Positions 12,442 through 20,873 are shown, counted from the first letter of the stretch. The stretch: 64,000 bases of DNA from JAFAGX01 sp035623335 (GCA_035623335.1 DASPTQ010000106.1:1-64000), one strand, 5' to 3'. Notes: a model not told the origin generated them from the sequence alone. Made by a program: numbers and translations.

Positions 12442-12887
12442 GTGACAGGGCAAGGCAAGGAGCTTCTGCTGCGGTGGCTAGTTCCCAGCGACGTATTCGG
12501 CCTGGGATCGTTGCTCAAGCACCCGCCCCCTACATGGGAAGCGTGGAGGTTGCCGAAGCCTGTGAAGCGTACGTCTGGAAGCACGCCAGCGTATGCGAGC
12601 TCAGTGAAATCTATCCCCAAATTACGCAGAACGCGGCGAATTGCGCTGAGTTATCTCGCAGCCTTCGCGGACCTCATGGCGACCTCCTGACGCAGAAGGC
12701 GGAGCATCGATTAGCCAATGCGCTTCTTCGTCTCGGACACGACGCAGGTCGTCTGCTTTCGGGAGCCGTTCATGTAGATGTTACCAACGAGCAACTTGGC
12801 AACTTATCGGACGTAGGCATGTTTACTGCCACCCGCGTGCTCAAGAAATGGGAGCGGCAAGGGGCGATCGCCAAGAAACGTAACTGA
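12442..12887 (+). pseudogene. Remnant of a Crp/Fnr-family regulator
   Basis: From about 12449 one frame encodes GKELLLRWLVPSDVFGLGSLLKHPPP, the second half of a cyclic-nucleotide-type sensor domain. At the C-run at 12526-12530 homology jumps frame to YMGSVEVAEACEAYVW and continues through a Crp-type helix-turn-helix (RLANALLRLGHDAGRLLSG ... LSDVGMFTATRVLKKWERQG) to the stop at 12887. The first half of the sensor domain is absent upstream. Loss of one C would explain the frame change, but the missing N-terminus suggests real decay. A DNA-binding fragment could still be made from an internal start. Confidence 0.7.
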
Positions 12888-13309
12888 TTCTTGCTGCGGA
12901 AAAGCTCGACCTGGGTTGATCCCGGTCCCTCTCCATCCCTGCGAACTTCTTCTCTGTTCATTGCGCACCAGCAAGGAACTCTCTCTCTCAGTGGGTTAGG
13001 ATTAAAAATTGCGCTAATCGGGGATTTGTTAGGTCGACGAAGACCAGCTGTCGCCGTAGTAGCGAAGGGCGTGCCGGACACCCATCCTCGTCGCAGTACC
13101 GGATTGGACCTGAGAGGTCGATTACCTCAAATGCAATGCCAGTGTCTTCAGAACCTTAGGCTATGCGTATTGAGGCAAGCCTTTCAGTACCGAACCCGAT
13201 CCCAACTTCTCTGAGGAGTCTTCAACTTGGCCACTCGGGACGACACGTCGAGGGCGAGCGAGCCTCTGACGGTCCGGATGGCAGCAAACTTGAGGAGGAA
13301 AGCAGATCA
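12888..13309. other. Intergenic stretch without a recognisable gene
   Basis: About 420 bases after the Crp remnant. No supported gene or operator; open frames here are short and lack ribosome-binding sites. Confidence 0.4.
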
Positions 13310-13519
13310 ATGTCCGATGAACTTCATCCCGGAAACAAGGCTCTCTGTTCGGGGCTGTACAAAGTAATTCATGCCCGGCAGCATGCAGAAAGCCACTACG
13401 TCATTGTTCTTTTCGGCGAGACCTTTCCTAGCTGCACCGAATGTTCGCATCACGTCCGTTTTGAGCTCGCCATGTCGGCAGTTCACGTCAACGCACACCC
13501 GCATTTCGCCCGCGTCTGA
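13310..13519 (+). CDS. Small conserved-looking hypothetical protein
   Basis: The 69-residue product starts at an ATG preceded by AGGAGG about eleven bases upstream. It has the pattern G-L-Y-x-V ... H ... V-x-L-x-x-G-E-x-F-P-x-C-x-x-C ... V-R-F-E-L, a small one-domain family I have seen as hypothetical proteins in Acidobacteriota, with a CxxC pair (CTEC) that could bind metal. Function unknown. It stands alone between the Crp remnant and the sulfatase-modifying-factor homologue. Confidence 0.55.
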   Translation: MSDELHPGNKALCSGLYKVIHARQHAESHYVIVLFGETFPSCTECSHHVRFELAMSAVHVNAHPHFARV

Positions 13520-13804
13520 GAACAAGCTTGAGAGAATTCAGATTCCTACTCCTCTTGCTTACCGGTTGACTCCGGACAGTCGCCCATGCGAAACCCATTG
13601 AGCAGGGCCGACAACTGTCAAACTGATCACCCAACGTCCACCGTCTCGCTTGACCATAGAGTGACGACGGCACGGAACCAACTTGCTTTTCCTTCCATTG
13701 GATCTGCGATGCCATCCAGCCGGGGACGACCGCTACGTGCGCCGCGGCCCAAGCGACACGGCCATATCTGCTCCCATCGATTCGAGGCTCTCAACTGGTG
13801 GCAC
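13520..13804. other. Intergenic stretch before the FGE-like gene
   Basis: No gene recognised. A single half-site CTGTCA occurs at 13615-13620 without a matching partner. The functional-looking element is the dyad promoter at 13805. Confidence 0.4.
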
Positions 13805-13850
13805 CTAGTACATTTGACAGTTTTATGGCGCCATACGTCTGGAGTCTAAT
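13805..13850 (+). promoter_or_regulatory. Dyad-type promoter of the FGE-like gene
   Basis: CTAGTA-CATT-TGACAG (13805-13820) has a perfect right half and a degraded left half. After 24 bases comes TCTAAT (13845-13850), at the position occupied by the -10 in the other members. The proposed gene start is 65 bases further on. Confidence 0.45.
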
Positions 13851-13914
13851 CACCTATTCACCGGGGGGCGGCTTTAGAGCTGCTGCGGGCTTAGATCTCG
13901 GTCCTAGGATTTCT

Positions 13915-15048
13915 ATGCAAACCGACGATATTCAAGAGTTGCCGGGCGGCATCGGTACTCCATTACGTGATCCTGGGATGGTCTGGATTTCTGGCGGCAC
14001 CTTTCGAATGGGATCTGACCATCACTATTCCGAGGAGCGGCCATCGCATTCGGTGAGCGTCGAAGGATTCTGGATTGACAGATACGAGGTGACGAACGAA
14101 CAGTTTGCCCGTTTCGTTGAGGCCACTGGACACGTCACCCTGGCGGAGCGTCCTGCCCGGGCGGAAGACTACCCCGGTGCCAAGCCCGAGCTGCTACAGC
14201 CGGCGTCGGTTGTCTTTCGCAAGCCGGCGCAGCGGGTCGACCTGCGCAATCACTTCAACTGGTGGACCTACGTCCCGGGGGCAAATTGGAGGCATCCTGA
14301 AGGGCCGGATAGCACGATCGAGGATCGCGCCCGGCATCCGGCTGTCCATCTCGCGTACGAAGACGCAGTGGCCTACGCGAAATGGGTCGGCAAGGAACTG
14401 CCAACTGAAGCCGAATGGGAGTTGGCCGCGCGCGGGGGTCTGGACGGCGCGGTCTATGCCTGGGGTGACGAGTTCACGCCTGGCGGCAAGCCTATGGCCA
14501 ATACCTGGCAGGGTGAATTTCCCTGGCAGAATTTGTGCACCGACGGCTTCGAGGGAACGGCTCCGGTCGGGCAGTTTCCTCCTAACGGTTATGGACTCTT
14601 CGATATGATCGGCAACGTTTGGGAGTGGACTAGCGACTGGTACTCGGCGGGGCACGCCGCGACGAAACCTTGTTGCGGCGGCGGGAGCCTCCCGGCAGCA
14701 GACCAGAGTTACGACCCGCAGATGCCGGAAATAAGAATCCCGCGCCGCGTGATCAAGGGCGGCTCCTTTCTTTGTGCTCCCAATTATTGCCGGCGCTACC
14801 GTCCAGCCGCACGCATGGCACAGCCGATTGATACCTCCGCGTGCCATGTAGGTCTGCGCTTGGTCACCAGGCCAAAGCGCGCGACGAAGGTATTTGTCAT
14901 CAATCAAACCTCCATCCAATCCGAGCAGGAAAAACCGCCGCGCAAGCCTGGATCATTCCCGCCCGACGACGCGCATGCCGCGATCCAAGCGACCGGCAAG
15001 GGTGGTGGAGCGGGCTGTGCCGTCGAGGCTACGACCAAGGCTGCTTGA
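13915..15048 (+). CDS. Formylglycine-generating-enzyme family protein (SUMF1-like)
   Basis: The 377-residue protein carries the FGE-sulfatase fold: MVWISGGTFRMGSD at the start, DRYEVTNEQFARFVEATGH, LPTEAEWELAARGG, YGLFDMIGNVWEWTSDWY and VIKGGSFLCAPNYCRRYRP. Cys287 and Cys292 in the CAPNYC segment match the paired active-site cysteines of copper-dependent formylglycine-generating enzymes, which convert a sulfatase cysteine to formylglycine. Many family members lack them, so this one may be a true FGE. No signal peptide was seen after the chosen ATG at 13915; longer starts (13798, 13825) exist but one of these would overlap the promoter. No sulfatase gene is in the window. Confidence 0.85.
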   Translation: MQTDDIQELPGGIGTPLRDPGMVWISGGTFRMGSDHHYSEERPSHSVSVEGFWIDRYEVTNEQFARFVEATGHVTLAERPARAEDYPGAKPELLQPASVVFRKPAQRVDLRNHFNWWTYVPGANWRHPEGPDSTIEDRARHPAVHLAYEDAVAYAKWVGKELPTEAEWELAARGGLDGAVYAWGDEFTPGGKPMANTWQGEFPWQNLCTDGFEGTAPVGQFPPNGYGLFDMIGNVWEWTSDWYSAGHAATKPCCGGGSLPAADQSYDPQMPEIRIPRRVIKGGSFLCAPNYCRRYRPAARMAQPIDTSACHVGLRLVTRPKRATKVFVINQTSIQSEQEKPPRKPGSFPPDDAHAAIQATGKGGGAGCAVEATTKAA

Positions 15049-15250
15049 GAAGCTTTTTCTCGGCGAAGGAAAGATGTGCCAGCCGCAGGGGAGGTTTAGG
15101 GAAAAGGCTGGCGCGATGGATCGTCAACCTTGCGGTGAACATGGGTCGATCTTGAACTCGAAGAGCACACGATGGTGGCACGACTAGCCGACTGAATCGC
15201 TTGTGAAGCTAAGCCCGAGCAGTCACGAATGTGTGAGTCTCCCCCAAAGA

Positions 15251-15295
15251 CTGTCAATCTTGACAGGGACCAAGAGTGAGATACCTGCCTATACT
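15251..15295 (+). promoter_or_regulatory. Dyad promoter, first of a tandem pair
   Basis: A near-perfect dyad CTGTCA-ATCT-TGACAG (15251-15266) is followed after 23 bases by TATACT (15290-15295). No gene starts soon after; the transcript would run into the second dyad at 15352 and a leader of over 500 bases before the DUF1254 gene. Confidence 0.6.
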
Positions 15296-15351
15296 CTCCA
15301 TTTTAATCAATGTACGAGAAGGTGAGCACTAATCCAATTCGTTAGCGAGGG

Positions 15352-15396
15352 CTGACACTTCTGACAGGTGTAGGTGTGTCAGATTCCTTCTATTGT
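15352..15396 (+). promoter_or_regulatory. Dyad promoter, second of a tandem pair
   Basis: CTGACA-CTTC-TGACAG (15352-15367), then 23 bases, then TATTGT (15391-15396). The left half CTGACA is the same as in the site at 178-193. A further half-site TGTCAG lies between dyad and -10. Transcription would begin near 15403, just before a strong hairpin. Confidence 0.5.
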
Positions 15397-15407
15397 AGCT
15401 ACGCTCA

Positions 15408-15449
15408 CCTCCCCCGGGTCCGCTCGCTTGAAGGGGCACCGGGGGGAGG
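15408..15449 (+). other. GC-rich hairpin in the leader of the DUF1254 gene
   Basis: CCTCCCCCGG (15408-15417) can pair with CCGGGGGGAGG (15439-15449), a stem of ten pairs with one bulged G and a 21-base loop. It begins within a few bases of the start site predicted for the promoter at 15352. The following bases are only mildly T-rich, so it could be an attenuator, a 5' stabilising stem or part of a small RNA. Confidence 0.4.
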
Positions 15450-15828
15450 GCGCCTTGGTTGTTCGTATTCGATCCTAGCGGAGACGCACATGGGCACACC
15501 GCTTCTTGAATCCGAACTTACTCCCAACCTCTCATCGCAGGAGGCGTATGAAACCATCAGGGATGCGCATGTATATGCCTGTCCGTTGTTAGGCCGGGCG
15601 TATCAACGAGGTTCTTGAAGGTACAGGGACAGGGCCACTGGTCAGGCGCCGCGGTTGAGAGGCGCCATGGGTTTTCGCTTATGGGGATCGAACAGGCCGC
15701 AGTTCGACAGGACCTGGAGGCTGCCCTAATACGGTGCCGGCCAAGGACGGACAAGACGGAAAGCTGCTTGGCCCGGGCCTTGTCGCGAGAGCGAGAACGC
15801 ACCGAAGAAGGGAGAGAGGAAGGGACAA
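15450..15828. other. Long leader region upstream of the DUF1254 gene
   Basis: Together with 15049-15250 this makes a 780-base stretch without a firm gene. A 14-codon frame at 15549 (ATG AAA CCA TCA ... TGT TAG) has AGGAGG three bases upstream, which is close for efficient initiation; a 42-codon frame from 15490 has only a weak site. I do not call either as a gene. Confidence 0.35.
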
Positions 15829-17199
15829 ATGGCGTTCACTTCATCGGAACTCGCTGAACGAACACTGCAACGCCGTGCGGTCGAAGCGGCGATCTGGGGC
15901 ATACCGGCGGTCAACTACGATGCCATATATCAGGCGATGGTGCGCGACGCCAAGGGCGCCTTCAACCAGCTCGTCTACTGGTCGCGACCGTCCGATTGGA
16001 AGAACCAGACGCTTACTCCGAACACCGACGCACTTTACATCATGCCATTTATCAACACAAAAGAGGTCGGTCCCATGGTGCTCGAGATTCCTCCGGCAGA
16101 CGAGGGCACGATCGTCGGCAGCGTGATGGACTGCTGGCAGATCGCGCTCGAAGACGTAGGACCCGCAGGGGTGGATCGGGGCAAGGGCGGCAAGTACCTC
16201 ACGCTACCGCCCGCTTACCGCGGCATTGCGCCGCCGGAGTATATCGTACTGCCGTCGAGCAACTATGAGGGTTACGCACTGCTGCGCTCGATTCCGAAGA
16301 GCGAGAGCGAGGCGGATATCGCCAACGCGGTGGCCTACCTGAAACGTATCAAGCTGTATCCCCTCTGGGCCGCCGGCAACCCGCCGCAGACCACCTTCCT
16401 CGACGCGAAGGATGTTGTCTTTGACGCCAATATTCCTTATGACCAGCGCTTCTTCGAGGCACTCGACCGTATCGTGCAGATGGAGCCTTGGCTGGATAGG
16501 GATAGGGTGATGATTAACACGCTGAAGTCAATCGGCATAGAGAAAGGCAAGCGGTTCGCGCCCGATGCCAAAACCGCGGATATCCTCAAAGCGGCGGTTC
16601 AAGAAGCCCATGAATGGCTGACGGCACGCTACGAGTCTGCCTACGAGCCGTTCTACCCGGGCGCGCACTGGTTCTTTCCGGCCGATCCGGAGATGGTCGA
16701 CGCCGTGGCCACATCCTTCAAAAGCTCGAACACCTACCCCGTCGACGCCCGCGGGACCACGTATTACTACGCCTTCAGCAGTGTCAAGCATATGGGTGCG
16801 GGCCAATACTATCTGTTTGTCACGCGAGATAAGAGTGGCCACGTGCTGAATGGCAGCAAGTCCTATCGCCTCTCTGTCCCGCCGAAGGTGCCGGTGAGGC
16901 AGTATTGGTCGGCGACGGTTTACGATTTTGCCAGCCATACCCTCCTCCGGAACCTCGACCGGGCAAGCCGTTCTTCGCTGACCCAGGGCCTCAAGACCAA
17001 CCCCGACGGATCGACGGACATCTACTTCGGTCCGAAAACACCCCCGGGAAAGCAATCGAATTGGATTCCCACCCGTCCGGGCGCGCGATTCGAAGTGCTG
17101 TTTCGCTGGTACGGTCCGGAGAAAGCAGTGCTCGACAAAACCTGGAGGCTTCCGGATATCGAAGAGTTCGCTGCTGACCAGGCTCAGCAGGCAGCATGA
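15829..17199 (+). CDS. DUF1254/DUF1214 domain protein
   Basis: The 456-residue protein has an N-terminal DUF1254 region (about 15-150, with WGIPAVNYDAIYQAM and LTPNTDALYIMPFINT) and a C-terminal DUF1214 region (about 330-440, with YWSATVYDFASHTLLRN and KTNPDGSTDIYFGP). Members are widespread and are often exported; this one shows no signal peptide. The biochemical function of the family is not established. The ATG follows GAGAGGAAGGG closely. The gene lies behind the tandem dyad promoters at 15251 and 15352, so it is probably a member of the island regulon despite the long leader. Confidence 0.75.
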   Translation: MAFTSSELAERTLQRRAVEAAIWGIPAVNYDAIYQAMVRDAKGAFNQLVYWSRPSDWKNQTLTPNTDALYIMPFINTKEVGPMVLEIPPADEGTIVGSVMDCWQIALEDVGPAGVDRGKGGKYLTLPPAYRGIAPPEYIVLPSSNYEGYALLRSIPKSESEADIANAVAYLKRIKLYPLWAAGNPPQTTFLDAKDVVFDANIPYDQRFFEALDRIVQMEPWLDRDRVMINTLKSIGIEKGKRFAPDAKTADILKAAVQEAHEWLTARYESAYEPFYPGAHWFFPADPEMVDAVATSFKSSNTYPVDARGTTYYYAFSSVKHMGAGQYYLFVTRDKSGHVLNGSKSYRLSVPPKVPVRQYWSATVYDFASHTLLRNLDRASRSSLTQGLKTNPDGSTDIYFGPKTPPGKQSNWIPTRPGARFEVLFRWYGPEKAVLDKTWRLPDIEEFAADQAQQAA

Positions 17200-17310
17200 G
17201 TCGCAAAGACAAGCCGTAAGTTCGGCGTTGGCATGAACGACGCTCGTTCGATTGTTCAGGTCATCAAGACCGAGTGCCGATCGCTGATTGCTGGCATGGG
17301 ATTCCCATTA

Positions 17311-17356
17311 CTGTCGGAATTGACAGTTACGCTTTGCGCATGCGGCAATCGATAAT
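17311..17356 (+). promoter_or_regulatory. Dyad promoter of the pseudo-receiver/ATPase gene
   Basis: CTGTCG-GAAT-TGACAG (17311-17326), then 24 bases, then GATAAT (17351-17356). The ATG at 17379 lies 53 bases beyond the dyad end, exactly as at 7690. This geometry argues against the upstream in-frame starts at 17274 and 17340, which would lie in or before the promoter. Confidence 0.6.
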
Positions 17357-17378
17357 CTCCCACACTCTGCTGAATTCA

Positions 17379-18269
17379 ATGCCGCCCTTCGCCATCCGAG
17401 ATGCTCTCGTGGTGGATGCAGACCGTGACCTCAAGGACTTGCTGGTCGGCATCCTGAAGCCTGGAGTCTGGGCGATCTGCTATGTACAGACGAACCAGGA
17501 AGCGCTCGAAGCTGCCAAGGCCAAAGCGTTCGAGTTGATAATTACCAGCGAGAGGACATCCAGCAGGGAAGATGTTGAATTGTTGCGCAAGATTCACGTG
17601 CAACGGCCTCATACTCGCTTGATTATTCTGGCCAGGGAAACAACGCCGGCCGATGTGATAGCCGCCATGAAAGAGCATGCCTTCAGTCTTTTTTCCAGGC
17701 CGTTTTCGACCGAACAGCTGGGAAATATGATCCAGCTCGCGACGGAGGTGCCATTTTGGGACGATGGCATCGAACTTCGCTCGGCGACCCCGGAGTGGAT
17801 TCGACTCGAGGTGCGGTGCCAGGTGCGAACGGCCGATCGTCTCCTGCAGTTCATGAAGGAACTGGCCGAGTTGCCGGAGTCAGAGCGAGAAGAGGTCGGA
17901 ATGGCGTTCCGCGAAATCCTGCTCAATGCGATGGAACATGGTGGGGGCCTCGACCCCAACAAGTACGTAGAGGTGGAGTATGTGCGTGCCCGCCGCATGA
18001 TCTCGTGCCGTATCTCAGATCCTGGTGTCGGCTTCACCCTCGACGAGATCAGCCACGCCGCCGTCGCCAATCCGCCCGACGATCCGATTCGTCATGCCAA
18101 GATCCGCGACCAACTCGGGTTGCGGCCCGGTGGCCTGGGAATTCTGCTGGCACAGCATTTGGTAGATCAGGTGATTTACAGTCAGGACGGCAATGAGGTT
18201 CTGCTGATCAAATATTTGAGTCCTTCGCCAGCGAAGGCCCTTCCACGCCCGGACAGGATTGCCCTTTAG
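17379..18269 (+). CDS. Degenerate receiver domain fused to an RsbW-like ATPase domain
   Basis: Residues 1-125 fold like a response-regulator receiver (LVVDADRD acidic pocket, LIILARE, FSLFSRPFS), but the phosphoacceptor position after ELIIT is Ser57, not Asp. Residues about 140-290 are a GHKL ATPase of the anti-sigma/RsbW type: FREILLNAMEHGG (N box), ISDPGVGFT (G1) and RPGGLGILLAQHLVD (G2), without a phosphorylatable His motif. Such proteins bind anti-sigma antagonists or sigma factors in partner-switching systems. A receiver that cannot be phosphorylated in the usual way suggests another switch. The 296-residue start is chosen from the promoter position. Confidence 0.78.
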   Translation: MPPFAIRDALVVDADRDLKDLLVGILKPGVWAICYVQTNQEALEAAKAKAFELIITSERTSSREDVELLRKIHVQRPHTRLIILARETTPADVIAAMKEHAFSLFSRPFSTEQLGNMIQLATEVPFWDDGIELRSATPEWIRLEVRCQVRTADRLLQFMKELAELPESEREEVGMAFREILLNAMEHGGGLDPNKYVEVEYVRARRMISCRISDPGVGFTLDEISHAAVANPPDDPIRHAKIRDQLGLRPGGLGILLAQHLVDQVIYSQDGNEVLLIKYLSPSPAKALPRPDRIAL

Positions 18270-18321
18270 GGCGTCCATCAAGCCTGCCTTATCGTGATAC
18301 TTCGCTTTCCAGGCGGAGCGG

Positions 18322-18367
18322 CTGTCAGAGTTGACAGTGGCCGCTTGGTCCGTCCTGTCGCAACATT
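18322..18367 (+). promoter_or_regulatory. Dyad promoter of the BASS transporter gene
   Basis: A near-perfect dyad CTGTCA-GAGT-TGACAG (18322-18337). At the expected distance (24 bases) is AACATT (18362-18367), a poor -10, so the promoter part is weaker than the dyad. The GTG start at 18396 is 59 bases beyond the dyad end. Confidence 0.5.
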
Positions 18368-18395
18368 CTCATCATTCAACGGGTGGAGGAGTGCG

Positions 18396-19277
18396 GTGAA
18401 CCTGCAAGATCTCATAGAACTGATCCTAAGAGTCAGCATTGTGCTCAACGTGTTTGCGATCGGGCTTGAGGCGAGGGTCGCCGATCCTTTGTACCTTTTT
18501 CGACGACCGGACAAGCTGGTTCGCGCGTTCTTCTCAATGAATGTATTGATGCCCCTGGTTGCGCTGCTCTTGGTTCTTAACTTTGATCTCGACCCGGCGG
18601 TAAAGGTCGCACTGGTGGCTTTGTCTGTGTCACCGGTTCCGCCGCTTTTTCCCAAGAGGGCGCTCATGGTCGGCCTCAAGGAAAACTACACGGTAGGCTT
18701 GCTGGTCGCCGCCGCTGTGCTGGCCATCGCTGTGATACCGATCGCCATGGCGATCTTTGAAAGGGTCAGTGGCAGACCCATGTCCATGCCCGTCAGCTCG
18801 GTGGCCCGCATCGTCTTTACCATGGTGCTGGTACCGCTCCTTCTCGGCATTGCTGGACGGGCCGCGCTATCTCCGTTTGCTCAGCGAGTCTCAAAGTACG
18901 TCGGCCCTTTCGCCTCTTGGCTGCTGGTTCTTGCCAGCCTGCCGGTACTGTTTATCGAAGCCCGGCCCATTTACTCTTTGTTCGGCAACGGAACCGTCCT
19001 GAGTCTGACGGCATTCACGCTGGCTGGTCTCATCTTCGGTTATTGGCTCGGCGGACCCGAGCAGGCGAACCGTCGTGTCCTCTCGCTAGGAACGGCGTGC
19101 CGTCACCCTGGGCTCGCTTTGGCCATAGCCCACGGCAATTTTCCGCAGCAAACAATGGCGATGCCCGCAATTTTCTTGTATCTTGTCATCAGCATATTAC
19201 TCTGTGTGCTGCTCGATCGACTCATTGGGCGCGCCGGAGCCGCCTCGTCGGAAGCCAACAAACGAGCCGCAGCGTAA
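18396..19277 (+). CDS. Bile-acid:sodium-symporter-family (BASS) membrane transporter
   Basis: The 293-residue protein is mostly hydrophobic with nine or ten membrane segments in the BASS/SBF arrangement, including VALVALSVSPVPPLFPKRAL and the later LSLGTACRHPGLALAIA segment that resembles the cross-over helices. Substrate unknown: the family carries organic anions, arsenite or pantoate-type acids. The GTG start is placed at 18396 because GGAGGA lies five bases upstream. The next gene starts two bases after its stop. Confidence 0.7.
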   Translation: MNLQDLIELILRVSIVLNVFAIGLEARVADPLYLFRRPDKLVRAFFSMNVLMPLVALLLVLNFDLDPAVKVALVALSVSPVPPLFPKRALMVGLKENYTVGLLVAAAVLAIAVIPIAMAIFERVSGRPMSMPVSSVARIVFTMVLVPLLLGIAGRAALSPFAQRVSKYVGPFASWLLVLASLPVLFIEARPIYSLFGNGTVLSLTAFTLAGLIFGYWLGGPEQANRRVLSLGTACRHPGLALAIAHGNFPQQTMAMPAIFLYLVISILLCVLLDRLIGRAGAASSEANKRAAA

Positions 19278-19279
19278 TC

Positions 19280-19684
19280 ATGAATCGCATGAAATCGAGA
19301 GTCCTAGACCGGGTCGCGGAGTGGAATGACGGTTGGCTTCGCGACCAATCGGCGAAATGGAATGTGCGATTGCGATTTGTGGTCCGACAGACGCGGGTGA
19401 TGACACTGATCCTCAAGCATCCCAACGTGCCGTGGTCGGCCAGGCTCGTCGCAGCTTGTGCGCTCGGTTATATTCTGAGCCCCATTCAATTGATCCCAAG
19501 CTTTATTCCAGTCATTGGTCAGCTGGACGACCTAGCGGTGCTTGTCGCTGGGGCGAAGGCAGTGCGCGTGCTCGTACCCTGTGCGGTATTGGCGGACTGT
19601 GAAGGCCAGGCAAAGTCTCGCATGTGCCGTGCCCAACGCCTACGACCGGTGCCAGCCGAGTATGGCCGGGAGGCCGCCATTTGA
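19280..19684 (+). CDS. DUF1232 (YkvA-like) membrane protein
   Basis: The 134-residue protein has the DUF1232 signature: a helical N-terminal part, then PWSARLVAACALGYILSPI and LIPSFIPVIGQLDDL, which in the family forms a short membrane-associated hairpin. Function of the family is unknown. The ATG at 19280 follows the stop of the transporter gene by two bases, so translation is coupled. The last 25 residues are basic and not typical of the family. Confidence 0.72.
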   Translation: MNRMKSRVLDRVAEWNDGWLRDQSAKWNVRLRFVVRQTRVMTLILKHPNVPWSARLVAACALGYILSPIQLIPSFIPVIGQLDDLAVLVAGAKAVRVLVPCAVLADCEGQAKSRMCRAQRLRPVPAEYGREAAI

Positions 19685-19831
19685 GCCTCGCCCCGACGTG
19701 AAGTGCCGCAGCCTGTCGTCGCTATAAAGCGAGAGTATTTTTGGGGCGACTCGAGAAGCGTGCGCCGATAACGGGTAAGGTGGGCAAGACGTGGCAGGCT
19801 AGGACGCTCAATTCGCGCCCCGGCACAGTTT

Positions 19832-20470
19832 TCAGAGCGGAGCAATCACCCTTTGTTTCAGAGCGAACTTAACCAAATCCGAGTTGGTCTTGAGACCGAA
19901 ATCCTCCATGATTCGGTACTTATGGAAGGCGATGGTACGCGGCGTAACATGTAATTCGTCGGCGGTCTCTCGCATCGTCCGACCTTCGGCCAGCAATTGC
20001 AACACTTCTCTCTGACGTGTCGTCAGCTCCTTCTTGCGATCTAGTTTCGGATCCCGGACGAAGCCGTCCTCCAATTGCTGTGCAACTTTCGGGGTGACGT
20101 AGGTGCGTCCGCGCAGAGCTTCACGAATTGCTTTCACCAGTTCAGAGCCAGCCGACTTCTTGAGCAGGTATCCCGACGCCCAAAGCCGCAAGGCCTCGCG
20201 GGCAATATCTGGATCCTCGTTCATGGTGAGAGCAATCAACTTGGTGCGCGGCATCAGTCTCTTGAGTTCGACTCCCGCCTCCATGCCATTCATTTCGGGC
20301 ATGCCAATATCGAGCACAATGACATCGGGCTTCGCACCGGGTGCCGAGGACAAAAGAGAGAGTCCGTCGGAGACAGTCCCGACAATTTCGAATTCAGGCT
20401 CGAGCAGCCTCTTGAAGGCTTCGAGAACCAACGTGTGGTCGTCCGCTAACAGGACCCCCGGGCGTCCCAT
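19832..20470 (-). CDS. NarL-type response regulator (copy A2)
   Basis: A 212-residue paralogue of the product of 3134-3772, same length, with the receiver motifs LLADDH, Asp54 in VLDIGMP, LTMNED and LLKKSAG, and the helix-turn-helix part LTTRQREVLQLLAEGRT and TPRTIAFHKYRIMEDF. Differences cluster in the linker and in surface positions of the receiver, whereas the recognition helix is identical, so A1 and A2 should bind the same DNA. It diverges from B2 (20874), copying the A1/B1 layout. Confidence 0.9.
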   Translation of the reverse strand: MGRPGVLLADDHTLVLEAFKRLLEPEFEIVGTVSDGLSLLSSAPGAKPDVIVLDIGMPEMNGMEAGVELKRLMPRTKLIALTMNEDPDIAREALRLWASGYLLKKSAGSELVKAIREALRGRTYVTPKVAQQLEDGFVRDPKLDRKKELTTRQREVLQLLAEGRTMRETADELHVTPRTIAFHKYRIMEDFGLKTNSDLVKFALKQRVIAPL

Positions 20471-20559
20471 ACTCGTCCTTCCAGGGCAAGCCAGTCGATC
20501 CCGACTTTAGCGGGCGAGCTTGCGCCTTGTCCGGGGACTTTTCCGCCGGCACGATAGGG

Positions 20560-20603
20560 ATTATCTTCTCCGAGATTCTGAAGGGAACTGTCAATAATTA
20601 CAG
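20560..20603 (-). promoter_or_regulatory. Dyad promoter of response regulator A2
   Basis: Read leftwards: CTGTAA-TTAT-TGACAG (20603-20588), then 22 bases, then GATAAT (20565-20560). The block GAAGATAAT is shared with the A1 promoter at 3858, while the rest of the spacer differs, so the shared parts look selected. Confidence 0.6.
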
Positions 20604-20753
20604 TGTTTTACGAACCTAGACCGATGCAGCCATGAAGCCTAGGAACTACTATCACTTGATTCGCTCGGGCGAGCTGTCACCTGGCTTCGCCTATGGCCAT
20701 CAGCAAGTTGAGTGTTGATGGCAGACCACTGCCGTCCACTCCCACCCGGTGAC

Positions 20754-20798
20754 TAGCAAGAAATACCAGTAGCCAGCGCATCGGTTGGAGCTTAGGAT
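20754..20798 (+). promoter_or_regulatory. Degenerate dyad promoter upstream of response regulator B2
   Basis: TACCAG (20764-20769) with the flank AGTAGCC as at the B1 promoter, followed after 23 bases by TAGGAT (20793-20798). The left half is barely recognisable. Supported mainly by comparison with the B1 region. Confidence 0.3.
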
Positions 20799-20873
20799 CC
20801 CAGCACCGAAGAATTTCTATCGTTTTGGGGCTGCTCTAGATCAAAAAGCTCAGGCCTTCTTTGGGGGTGTTTA

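Noticed and set aside
12443..12448. TGACAG just before the Crp-like remnant, as another dyad site
   Set aside because: No left half at the required distance and the sequence belongs to the coding remnant.
15376..15618. 80-codon frame after the second tandem dyad promoter
   Set aside because: It starts inside the promoter itself (before the -10) and has no ribosome-binding site; the shorter version from 15490 is only weakly supported.
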